A DNA stretch of 27,965 bases. It comes from JBOGFI01 sp050743365. GTDB taxonomy: Bacteria > Actinomycetota > Acidimicrobiia > IMCC26256 > JACDBD01. The stretch is from positions 1-27,965 of the forward strand of contig JBOGFI010000117.1 in the NCBI GenBank assembly GCA_050743365.1. Direction: 5' to 3'. A model generated the notes under the pieces. The model was not told where the DNA came from. It ran no database searches and saw nothing but the letters and a program-made list of their open reading frames with translations. The position numbers and the translations under genes were made by a program. Shown here piece after piece: positions 15,804 to 22,186 of this stretch (its first letter is position 1; each line of letters opens with the position of its first letter).

Positions 15804-16253
15804 GTGGGAACCCGTCTCCTGCTTGCCGGGGCGCTGCTCGCGGTCGCCATCGTGATCGCGTGGCGGCTGGAGCGCCGCCGCCCCGCGCCGCCGCCCCGCG
15901 ACGTCTACCCGGTGCCCCGTCAGCTCGACCGTGCCGACTTCCCCCGGCCCGACGCCCCCTGGCTGGTGGCGCTGTTCTCGTCGAGCAGCTGCGGCTCGTG
16001 CGCGGGCGTGGCGGCAAAGGTCGCGGTGCTCGACTCGCACCAGGTGGCGGCGTGCGAGATCGAGTTCGAGCAGGGCGCCGACCTCCACCGCCGCTATGGC
16101 ATCTCCGGCATCCCGACAGTGGTCATCGCCGACGCCGAGGGCGTGGTGCGGGGTGCCTTCGTGGGGTCGGCCACCGCCACCGACCTGTGGGCCGCGGTCG
16201 CCGAGGCCCGTCAGCCCGGTAGCAGCCCCGAGCCCGGGCTCGGCGCGCTATAG
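15804..16253 (+). CDS. Membrane-anchored thioredoxin-like protein
   Basis: A 149-residue protein with one N-terminal membrane segment (about residues 4-20, RLLLAGALLAVAIVIAW), an Arg/Pro linker and a thioredoxin fold. The redox pair is C63-G-S-C66 in SSSCGSCAGV, and the cis-proline is P104 in GISGIPTVVI. The membrane anchor with basic residues after it makes the topology ambiguous: the domain may face in or out. The active site CGSC differs from the CGPC of thioredoxin and resembles some thiol-disulfide oxidoreductases of envelope systems. It follows a DUF5719-like gene but has its own leaderless promoter. The open frame extends upstream over that gene, and the GTG at 15804 is preferred because of the TACCCT box and the signal-like N-terminus. 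Confidence 0.8.
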   Translation: MGTRLLLAGALLAVAIVIAWRLERRRPAPPPRDVYPVPRQLDRADFPRPDAPWLVALFSSSSCGSCAGVAAKVAVLDSHQVAACEIEFEQGADLHRRYGISGIPTVVIADAEGVVRGAFVGSATATDLWAAVAEARQPGSSPEPGLGAL

Positions 16254-16346
16254 CGAGGAGGCGACCTCGAGGTTCCCCGCGGGAAGGCCTGCCAGCCCGT
16301 TACCGGCCGCCGCGATTGCGCGGGAGTGGCGAGCGGCCCGCAGGGC

Positions 16347-16367
16347 GGCGGCAGGTACCCTGCCGCC
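16347..16367. terminator. 9-bp hairpin between convergent genes, possible bidirectional terminator
   Basis: GGCGGCAGG and CCTGCCGCC pair perfectly around a 3-base loop in the 143-base space between the thioredoxin-like gene (plus) and ftsH (minus), which converge. No T-tract follows on either strand. The rest of this space shows nothing else I can name. Confidence 0.45.
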
Positions 16368-16396
16368 GAGCGAGCGCGACCAGGAATGCAGGCCTT

Positions 16397-18436
16397 TTAG
16401 TCGCGGACGGGCTCGGGCTCGGCCGAGGTGGCGCCCACCTCGCCGACGACGTCGCCGAGCGACTCGCCCTCGGGCGGCGGCTCGACCTCCATCTCGGTGC
16501 CGTCGGCGGTCGTGGTCAGGCGGGGCCCGCCCGCCTTGCGGCCCATCGCGGTGTCGACCAGGCGGCCGACCTCCTCGCCGTCGAGGGTCTCGTGCTCGAG
16601 CAGGGCCCGGGCGACCGCCTCGAGGCCGGCGCGGTGCTCCCCGAGGACCTTGCGGGCGCGGTCCTCCTCCTGGCGCAGGATGCGCTCGACTTCCTCGTCG
16701 ATCACGCGGGCGGTGTCGTCGGAGTAGTCGCGGGTGTGGACCAGGTCCTCGCCGAGGAACACCGCGCCCTGCGAGCCCCACGCCATGGGCCCGATGCGGT
16801 CGGACATGCCCCACTCCCGCACCATCTTGCGGGCGAGCTCGGTGATGCCCACGAGGTCGTTCTGCGCGCCGGTCGACTGGTGCCCGTAGACGAGCTCCTC
16901 GGCGATTCGCCCGCCCAGCCGCACCACGAGCGAGTCGGCGATGTACCCCTTCTTGTAGATGTGCTTCTCCTCGATGGGTAGCTGCTGGGTCACGCCCAAC
17001 GCCATGCCCGTCGGGAGGATCGTCACCTTGTGCACCGGGTCGGCGTGCTCGAGCACGTACGCGAGCACCGCGTGGCCACCCTCGTGGTAGGCGACGACCT
17101 CCTTCTCCTCCTCCGTGAGCGCCATCGACTCCCGCTTGAGGCCCATGAGCACCCGGTCGCGGGCGGCCTCGAAGTCCTCGGCGTGGATCTCGTGCTGGCC
17201 CCGGCGCACCGCGAACAGCGCGGCCTCGTTCACGAGGTTGGCGAGATCGGCGCCGCTCATGCCGGGCGTTCCCCGGGCGAGGATCTCGACGTCGACGTCG
17301 TCGGCGATCTTCTTGTCCTTGAAGTGCACCTTGAGGATGTCGACCCGTTCCCCCTGGGTCGGGAGCGGGATGATGACCTGGCGGTCGAAGCGGCCCGGCC
17401 GCAGCAGCGCGGGGTCGAGCACGTCGGGCCGGTTGGTGGCGGCCATCATGACGATGCCCTCGGTGGCCTCGAAGCCGTCCATCTCCGCCAGCATCTGGTT
17501 GAGCGTCTGCTCGCGCTCGTCGTGACCGCCGCCGAGCCCGGCGCCGCGCTTACGGCCGATGGAGTCGACCTCGTCGACGAAGATGATCGCGGGTGCCTGC
17601 TTGCGGGCGGTCTGGAAGAGGTCGCGCACCCGGGCGGCGCCGACGCCCACGAACATCTCCATGAAATCGGAGCCGGTCACCGACACGAACGGCACGCCGG
17701 CCTCGCCCGCCACCGCCCGGGCGATCAGCGTCTTGCCCGTGCCGGGCGGGCCCACGAGCAGGACACCCTTGGGGATCTTGGCCCCGATCTGCGTGAACTT
17801 CCCGGGGTTCTTCAGGAAGTCGACGACCTCGGCGATCTCCGCCTTCACCGGCCCGTAGCCGGCGACGTCGGCGAACGTCGTCTTCGGCTTCTCGGTGGAG
17901 TACACCTTCGCCCGGCTGCGTCCGATGTTCATCACCGCGCCCATCTGGCCCGCCTGACGCCGGCTGATCCACACGAACAGCAGGATCACGAGCCCGAACA
18001 TCAGGAGGTAGGGCAGGAGCCCCAGTAGGAAGTTCGACTCCTGGCGCTTGTAGTCGAGGTCGACGTCGTGGTCCTCGAGCAGGGCGAGGTCCTCCTCGGG
18101 GAGGTCGTCGTTGGGCCCCGAGCTCGAGAACTCCGTCTTGCCGTCCTGCTCGTCCACGAACTTGCCGGTGAGGTTCCCACTGCCGGGGTCGAAGTCGACG
18201 CTCTCGACCTTCTCGTTGCGCACGAACCCCTTGAACTGCGAGTAGGAGATCTCCAGCTTGTCGGAGCCGCCGCCGGCGACGTTCAGGAGGAAGAACCCTC
18301 CGACGAGCACCGCGACGAGGATCCACGGGACCCAGCGCGTCCAGGGCGACGGCGGGCGGCCGGTACCGGGCCCGGGGCGCGGGGTTCCGGGGCGCGGGGA
18401 GCGCCCGGGGGGCATCTCCGAGGGGGGCCGGCTCAT
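16397..18436 (-). CDS. ftsH: ATP-dependent membrane zinc metalloprotease FtsH
   Basis: A 679-residue AAA+ protease that extracts and degrades misfolded membrane proteins and selected cytoplasmic regulators as a hexamer. A Pro-rich N-terminus is followed by a membrane segment (about 35-54), an outside FtsH_ext domain with DFDPGSGNLTGKF, and a second membrane segment (about 136-157). The AAA domain has Walker A GPPGTGKT (229-236), the pore motif FVGVG, Walker B IIFVDEVD (284-291) and the second region of homology with ATNRPDVLDPALLRPGRFDR. The protease site is HEGGH (451-455), a variant of the common HEAGH that keeps both zinc histidines and the glutamate, with the distal Asp in TGAQNDL. The ATG at 18436 has GGAG about 10 bases before it, and a TTG 54 bases upstream is an unlikely alternative. 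It is divergent from the CPBP gene. Confidence 0.95.
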   Translation of the reverse strand: MSRPPSEMPPGRSPRPGTPRPGPGTGRPPSPWTRWVPWILVAVLVGGFFLLNVAGGGSDKLEISYSQFKGFVRNEKVESVDFDPGSGNLTGKFVDEQDGKTEFSSSGPNDDLPEEDLALLEDHDVDLDYKRQESNFLLGLLPYLLMFGLVILLFVWISRRQAGQMGAVMNIGRSRAKVYSTEKPKTTFADVAGYGPVKAEIAEVVDFLKNPGKFTQIGAKIPKGVLLVGPPGTGKTLIARAVAGEAGVPFVSVTGSDFMEMFVGVGAARVRDLFQTARKQAPAIIFVDEVDSIGRKRGAGLGGGHDEREQTLNQMLAEMDGFEATEGIVMMAATNRPDVLDPALLRPGRFDRQVIIPLPTQGERVDILKVHFKDKKIADDVDVEILARGTPGMSGADLANLVNEAALFAVRRGQHEIHAEDFEAARDRVLMGLKRESMALTEEEKEVVAYHEGGHAVLAYVLEHADPVHKVTILPTGMALGVTQQLPIEEKHIYKKGYIADSLVVRLGGRIAEELVYGHQSTGAQNDLVGITELARKMVREWGMSDRIGPMAWGSQGAVFLGEDLVHTRDYSDDTARVIDEEVERILRQEEDRARKVLGEHRAGLEAVARALLEHETLDGEEVGRLVDTAMGRKAGGPRLTTTADGTEMEVEPPPEGESLGDVVGEVGATSAEPEPVRD

Positions 18437-18495
18437 TCGGGTGCCGCTCCAGGTGGTCGTCGAGCTGGTCGCGCCAGCTGCCACTGCCAATAGGG

Positions 18496-18514
18496 GGCGC
18501 GCGGCTCGCGCGCC
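18496..18514 (-). promoter_or_regulatory. Hairpin in the ftsH leader
   Basis: GGCGCGCG and CGCGCGCC pair over 8 bp around a 3-base loop. It would sit at the 5' end of the ftsH message if the TACGAT box at 18518-18523 is the -10 element. A stable 5' hairpin could protect the mRNA. In such GC-rich DNA part of the symmetry may be chance. Confidence 0.35.
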
Positions 18515-18517
18515 ACC

Positions 18518-18523
18518 ATCGTA
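18518..18523 (-). promoter_or_regulatory. Predicted -10 box of ftsH
   Basis: TACGAT on the minus strand, about 80 bases before the ATG at 18436. There is no clear -35 box. The leader would be about 75 bases, making ftsH one of the few genes here with a long leader and a Shine-Dalgarno sequence. Confidence 0.35.
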
Positions 18524-18587
18524 CGGCTACGCGAACGGCCGAGGCCCGTCAGACGTTCCCGGGCGGCCGCCTTTCCCGAGCGGCCTC

Positions 18588-18616
18588 TTGACGCGCTCGG
18601 GGGCGCGTGCTACGTT
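18588..18616 (+). promoter_or_regulatory. Strong sigma-70-type promoter in the ftsH-CPBP intergenic region
   Basis: TTGACG (18588-18593) and TACGTT (18611-18616) are separated by exactly 17 bases, the best match to a housekeeping promoter in the window. The predicted start is at about G18623, which is the base of the hairpin described next. The CPBP start codon is almost 100 bases further down and has its own leaderless box, so this promoter seems to serve the RNA element. Confidence 0.6.
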
Positions 18617-18621
18617 CCTTT

Positions 18622-18672
18622 CGTCCTCCGAAGAGGCGGGCCGAAAGGTCAGTCACTTCGGAGGGCGTTTCT
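18622..18672 (+). ncRNA. Candidate small structured RNA or leader attenuator
   Basis: Bases 18622-18633 pair with 18656-18667 (12 bp with one G-U). Inside is a 5x5 internal loop (AGGCG opposite AGTCA), then a second helix GGCC/GGTC closed by a GAAA tetraloop at 18643-18646. The stem is followed by GTTTCTCGTT, a weak T-rich tail. Transcription is predicted to start at about 18623, so the RNA would be a roughly 50-base hairpin from its first base. It may be an independent small RNA, or a terminator/attenuator in a long leader for the CPBP gene. It contains no open frame. I cannot match it to a known family. Confidence 0.4.
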
Positions 18673-18707
18673 CGTTCCGCCGCAGAAGACGGTCGCCCTC
18701 GCTCCGC

Positions 18708-18713
18708 TACCTT
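18708..18713 (+). promoter_or_regulatory. Predicted -10 box of the CPBP protease gene (leaderless)
   Basis: TACCTT is 7 bases before the ATG at 18721. There is no Shine-Dalgarno sequence. Together with the stronger promoter at 18588 it suggests two transcription starts for this gene. Confidence 0.45.
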
Positions 18714-18720
18714 GGCCGTC

Positions 18721-19455
18721 ATGGACGCGCCGGACGCCCCCCCGTCCGCAGCGGGTCCCAGGGTCCGCTGGGGCCTTCCCGACGTCGCCCTCGCCTGGTT
18801 CGCCGGCCTCCTCGGCGGTGTCGTCGCCCTGGCCGTGGCGGTAGCCGTCCTCCAGGTGCCCCAGGACGAGGTCGCCGACGACGTCTCGGTCTTCCTTGCC
18901 GTCATCGCCGGCCAGAGCGGGGCCTCGATCGGGGTGCTCGCCCTGGTCGGCCGCTCGCGGGGAATGGGCGGCCTGCGGCGCGACTTCGGACTCCGGGTGC
19001 GGGCCCGCGACCTCGGCTGGGTACCGGCCGGGGTGGCGCTCCAGATCGTCCTGGTGCTGGCGCTGGCGCCGATCTCGGAGCTCTACGGTCGGGACGAGGC
19101 CCAAGGCGTGGTGGACCGGCTCGAGGACGCTTCGGGGCCCGGTCTGGTGCTCTTCTGCATGGCCGTGGTGGTGCTCGCCCCGCTGGCCGAGGAGCTGCTG
19201 TTCCGGGGCGCGCTCCTGCGGGCCTTGCTGCGGCGGACCACGCCCGCGTGGGCGGTGTTCGGCTCGGCGCTGGTGTTCGCGGTCGTGCACCCCCTGGGCG
19301 ACCCGGACGTCGGCTCGGTCATCGCCGTGCCCGCGCTCCTGGCCCTCGGGCTGGTCTCGGGCCGCCTCGCCGTCCGCAGCGGCGACCTCTCCCGCTCGAT
19401 CCTGCTGCACAGCGGGTTCAACCTCCTGACCGTGGTGTCGATCCTGGGGGATTGA
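18721..19455 (+). CDS. CPBP-family (CAAX-like) intramembrane metalloprotease
   Basis: A 244-residue polytopic membrane protein. Hydrophobic segments include ALAWFAGLLGGVVALAVAVAV, LGWVPAGVALQIVLVLALAP and GLVLFCMAVVVLAPLAEE. The catalytic motifs of the CPBP (ABI/CAAX) family are present: EE followed by R in PLAEELLFRGALLRAL (glutamates about residues 157-158), FAVVHPLGD with the first histidine, and HSGFN with the second histidine and asparagine. Relatives cleave inside the membrane or handle bacteriocin immunity and prenyl-protein processing. Substrate is unknown here. The ATG at 18721 is set by the TACCTT box. It is divergent from ftsH, another membrane protease. Confidence 0.87.
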   Translation: MDAPDAPPSAAGPRVRWGLPDVALAWFAGLLGGVVALAVAVAVLQVPQDEVADDVSVFLAVIAGQSGASIGVLALVGRSRGMGGLRRDFGLRVRARDLGWVPAGVALQIVLVLALAPISELYGRDEAQGVVDRLEDASGPGLVLFCMAVVVLAPLAEELLFRGALLRALLRRTTPAWAVFGSALVFAVVHPLGDPDVGSVIAVPALLALGLVSGRLAVRSGDLSRSILLHSGFNLLTVVSILGD

Positions 19456-19514
19456 GCGGTATCCCGGCGGCCGAGCGAGCACCACCAGGAATGGCGCTCA
19501 AGTTCGGGGGCGGA

Positions 19515-19540
19515 TCTGCCGTTACTCAACGAGCGGCAGA
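19515..19540 (+). repeat. Inverted repeat upstream of the zinc-ribbon miniprotein gene
   Basis: TCTGCCG and CGGCAGA, 7-bp arms with a 12-base loop. A weak -10-like TACTCA lies in the loop, so the repeat could be an operator straddling a promoter or a hairpin in the leader 20 bases before the ATG at 19560. Confidence 0.35.
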
Positions 19541-19559
19541 AGTTTCAGGGAGGCTGGCC

Positions 19560-19730
19560 ATGCGGTGCACCACCTGTGCGAAGGGCGCCTTGGTGGAGAT
19601 CCGGCTGCGGATCGGCGGCTCCGAGGTGACGTTCCGGCGCTGCGGCCGGTGCGAGGCCCAGGCGTGGGAGACGGTCGACGGCCCGCTGGGTCTGGCCGAC
19701 GTGCTCGACCTCGCCCGCGCCCGGGACTAA
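19560..19730 (+). CDS. Zinc-ribbon miniprotein, unknown function
   Basis: A 56-residue protein from the ATG at 19560 with two CxxC knuckles, C3/C6 (MRCTTC) and C28/C31 (RRCGRC), spaced as in a small zinc ribbon, followed by an acidic helix VLDLARARD. The start is strongly supported by GGGAGG 8 bases upstream, one of the best ribosome-binding sites in the window. The frame is open further upstream, but that stretch is the antisense/other-frame shadow of the CPBP gene. Small zinc ribbons of this type may bind nucleic acid or a protein partner, and nothing more specific can be said. The next gene starts 36 bases after its stop. Confidence 0.72.
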   Translation: MRCTTCAKGALVEIRLRIGGSEVTFRRCGRCEAQAWETVDGPLGLADVLDLARARD

Positions 19731-19766
19731 CCACTCGGCGACGAAGGACGGCGCGGCACGGGTGCC

Positions 19767-22145
19767 ATGCTGGCGCCCATGGGCGGCGCCGCGACCACGC
19801 CCGAGCCGCCACGTCCCTGGTACGAGCGAGCCGAGGCGTGGGTGGGCGTTGCCGTCGTCGGCGCGTGCTGCCTCTTCGTCCTCTTCCAGCTCCAGCCGCA
19901 CCTGCTCCTGCGCAACACCACTCCCGCCGGCGGCGACACCGGCGCGCACGTGTGGTGGCCGGCCTACCTGCGCGACCACCTGCTGCCGCAGTGGCGGGTC
20001 GCAGGCTGGAGCCCCGACTTCTACGGCGGGTTCCCGGCGGGCCAGTTCTACTTCCCGCTGCCGGCGCTGCTGATCGTCGCCCTCGACGGCGTCCTTCCCT
20101 ACAACGTCGCCTTCAAGCTCGTCACCGCGCTGGGCCCGGTCGCGCTGCCGGCAGGGGCCTACGCGTTCGGCCGGGGCCTCCGTGCCCCCCGGCCCGCTCC
20201 CGCGCTCATGGCCGTCACCGCCACGGCCTTCCTCTTCTTCAGGGGCGACCCCGGCACCGACTCGGAGGCGATGACCGCCGCCTTCAATCAGCGCATCATG
20301 GGCGGCACGCTCGCGAGCACGCTCGCGGGCGAGTTCTCGTTCACCATCGCCCTCGCGCTGGCGCTGGGCTTCCTCGGCGCGCTGGCATGGTCGCTCGAGC
20401 ACCGGCGCCGCCTGTGGCTCCCGACGGCCCTGCTGGCAGCAACGGTCCTCAGCCACCTCGTCGTAGGCGTGTTCGCGGTCGTCGGCGCGCTCGTCGTCTG
20501 GCTCGCGCGGAGGCCAGGCCGGAGCTTGGCGCCCGTGCTCGCCGTCGGCGGCGTCGGCGCGCTGCTCACCGCGGTCTGGACGTTCCCGCTCGTCGCCACG
20601 CTGGGTTACACGACCGACATGGGCTACGAGACGATCACCGAGTACCTCGACTACCTGTTCCCGTCGTACCTGTGGTGGCTGCTGCCCCTGGTGGGCGCGG
20701 CCGTCGTCGCGGGTGTGGTCCGCCGGCGCGTGCTCACGCTCGAGCTGGTGGCGCTGACTGCGGCGATGGGCGTCGTGTTCCGGCTCTGGGGGACCTTCGA
20801 CACCCCGGCCTGGAACCTCCGCGTCCTGCCGTTCTGGTACCTGGGATGGTTCCTGCTCGCCGGTCTGGGCGCGGGCGAGCTGCTGCGGGGGGCGGGCGCG
20901 CTCGCGGTGCGCACGGTCGACGACCAGTGGTGGGAGCGGTCGACCGAGGACGGCGGCGATCCCCCGCGCGAGGCGCCGGAGGCATCGTCGGCCCCGCCGG
21001 GCCCGTCCCGCCGGCTCGTGCGGGCCGGCACCGTCGCCGTCCTCACCGCGGTGGTGGCGACGGCCGGGCTGTGGCGCGTCCACGACACGCGCGCGTTCCT
21101 GAGCTTCTGGGTGCGCTGGAACTACACGGGATACGAGCGGGCGGGCGTGAACGTCTCGCCGACCGGCAAGAGCTACACGGAGTACCGCGCCGTCGTCGAC
21201 GCCCTCGACGACCTGCCCGCCGGCCGGGCGCTGTGGGAGCCGTCGTCGGGGATCGGCAGCTACGGGACGCCGCTCGCGCTCATGCTCCTCCCGTACCTCA
21301 CGGACGGGCGGATCGCGTCGATGGAGGGTGTCTATTACGAGTCGGCGGCCAGCACGCCCTACCACTTCCTAACCGTCGCCACCCTGACCGCGCCCGGCAG
21401 CGCTTCGAACCCGGTGCGGGGCCTGCCGTACCGAGACATCAACGACTTCGACCTCGGCGTCCGCTACCTGCAGCTCCTCGGGGTGCGGTACTACGTGGCC
21501 CAGTCGTTCGACGCGAAGCGTCGGGCCGACGCCCACCCTGCGCTCGAGCTCGTCGCCCAGACGCCGGACCTCGACGCCGGGGTGCCCGTCGGCTGGAACG
21601 TCTACGAGGTCACGGACCGGGAGCTGGTGGTGCCGCTGCGTGCCGAGCCGGTCGTCGTCGAGGGGGTAGGGCTCGACGACTGGCGCGACGACGTGGCGGT
21701 GCCGTGGTTCGACGATCCGGCCGCGCTCGACCGGGTGCTGGTGTCCGACGGCCCGTTGGCGTGGAAGCGGTCCGACCCCGACCGGGCACCGTCGCAAGCG
21801 CGCGAGCAGCTGTCCGCCACGACCGTCAGCGACATCCGCGCCACCGACGACTCGGTTTCGTTCCGGGTGTCGCGGCCCGGCGTCCCCGTGCTCGTGAAGA
21901 CGTCGTACTTCCCGAACTGGGAGGCCTCCGGCGCCGACGGCCCGTGGCGCGCCACGCCCAACCTCATGGTGGTGCTGCCGACGCAACGGGAGGTCCGCCT
22001 GGAGTACCGCACCAGCGGGGTCGAGGCGCTGGGCCGGGCGGCGACCGTCGCCGGCCTGCTCGGCCTGGGCGTGCTCGTGTGGTGGCGGCCCGGCCGGCGA
22101 CGAGATGCCGAGCGGAAGCCGCTAGCCACACCCGCAGTACCATGA
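19767..22145 (+). CDS. Large polytopic membrane protein, GT-C-like (PTPS-related membrane family)
   Basis: Up to 792 residues from the ATG at 19767. A second ATG at 19779 lies 10 bases after a TGCCAT box and is an equally good start. After the first membrane segment comes an external loop with GGDTGAHVWWPAYLRDHLLP and FYGGFPAGQFYFPLPALLIV, an arrangement like the acidic first loop of polyprenyl-sugar-using GT-C glycosyltransferases. About ten membrane segments follow to residue ~450, then a large external domain (about 450-750, with FLSFWVRWNYTGYE and FPNWEASG) and a final C-terminal membrane segment. The layout matches the family called 6-pyruvoyl-tetrahydropterin-synthase-related membrane proteins, a name that does not describe the activity. 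With a polyprenyl-phosphate GT2 and GDP-mannose genes nearby, a mannosyl- or other glycosyltransferase acting outside the membrane is plausible inference. Confidence 0.78.
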   Translation: MLAPMGGAATTPEPPRPWYERAEAWVGVAVVGACCLFVLFQLQPHLLLRNTTPAGGDTGAHVWWPAYLRDHLLPQWRVAGWSPDFYGGFPAGQFYFPLPALLIVALDGVLPYNVAFKLVTALGPVALPAGAYAFGRGLRAPRPAPALMAVTATAFLFFRGDPGTDSEAMTAAFNQRIMGGTLASTLAGEFSFTIALALALGFLGALAWSLEHRRRLWLPTALLAATVLSHLVVGVFAVVGALVVWLARRPGRSLAPVLAVGGVGALLTAVWTFPLVATLGYTTDMGYETITEYLDYLFPSYLWWLLPLVGAAVVAGVVRRRVLTLELVALTAAMGVVFRLWGTFDTPAWNLRVLPFWYLGWFLLAGLGAGELLRGAGALAVRTVDDQWWERSTEDGGDPPREAPEASSAPPGPSRRLVRAGTVAVLTAVVATAGLWRVHDTRAFLSFWVRWNYTGYERAGVNVSPTGKSYTEYRAVVDALDDLPAGRALWEPSSGIGSYGTPLALMLLPYLTDGRIASMEGVYYESAASTPYHFLTVATLTAPGSASNPVRGLPYRDINDFDLGVRYLQLLGVRYYVAQSFDAKRRADAHPALELVAQTPDLDAGVPVGWNVYEVTDRELVVPLRAEPVVVEGVGLDDWRDDVAVPWFDDPAALDRVLVSDGPLAWKRSDPDRAPSQAREQLSATTVSDIRATDDSVSFRVSRPGVPVLVKTSYFPNWEASGADGPWRATPNLMVVLPTQREVRLEYRTSGVEALGRAATVAGLLGLGVLVWWRPGRRRDAERKPLATPAVP

Positions 22146-22186
22146 CCGTCCCGCCGATGGGCGGTGAGGAATCCCGCGAGCCCCCA

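Noticed and set aside
16397..18436. HEGGH in FtsH taken as a damaged active site
   Set aside because: The HExxH zinc signature is intact and only the third residue differs from the common HEAGH. The distal Asp is also present.
18541..18587. GAGGCC and GGCCTC inverted repeat in the ftsH-CPBP region
   Set aside because: The arms are only 6 bp and 35 bases apart in very GC-rich DNA, so chance is likely.
18617..18648. Pseudoknot made of CCTTTCG/CGAAAGG with the main hairpin in the ftsH-CPBP RNA
   Set aside because: The 5' arm (18617-18623) lies mostly before the predicted start at 18623, so it would not be in the RNA. Kept only as a competing pairing should transcription start further upstream.
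19488..19504. GGAAT...GTT resembling a SigR-type promoter before the zinc-ribbon gene
   Set aside because: The spacing is 9 bases, whereas SigR-type sites need about 18.
19545..21365. 606-codon open frame on the minus strand
   Set aside because: It is antisense to the zinc-ribbon gene and the GT-C-like gene. The product is a low-complexity Arg/Glu/Gln/His-rich string without motifs.
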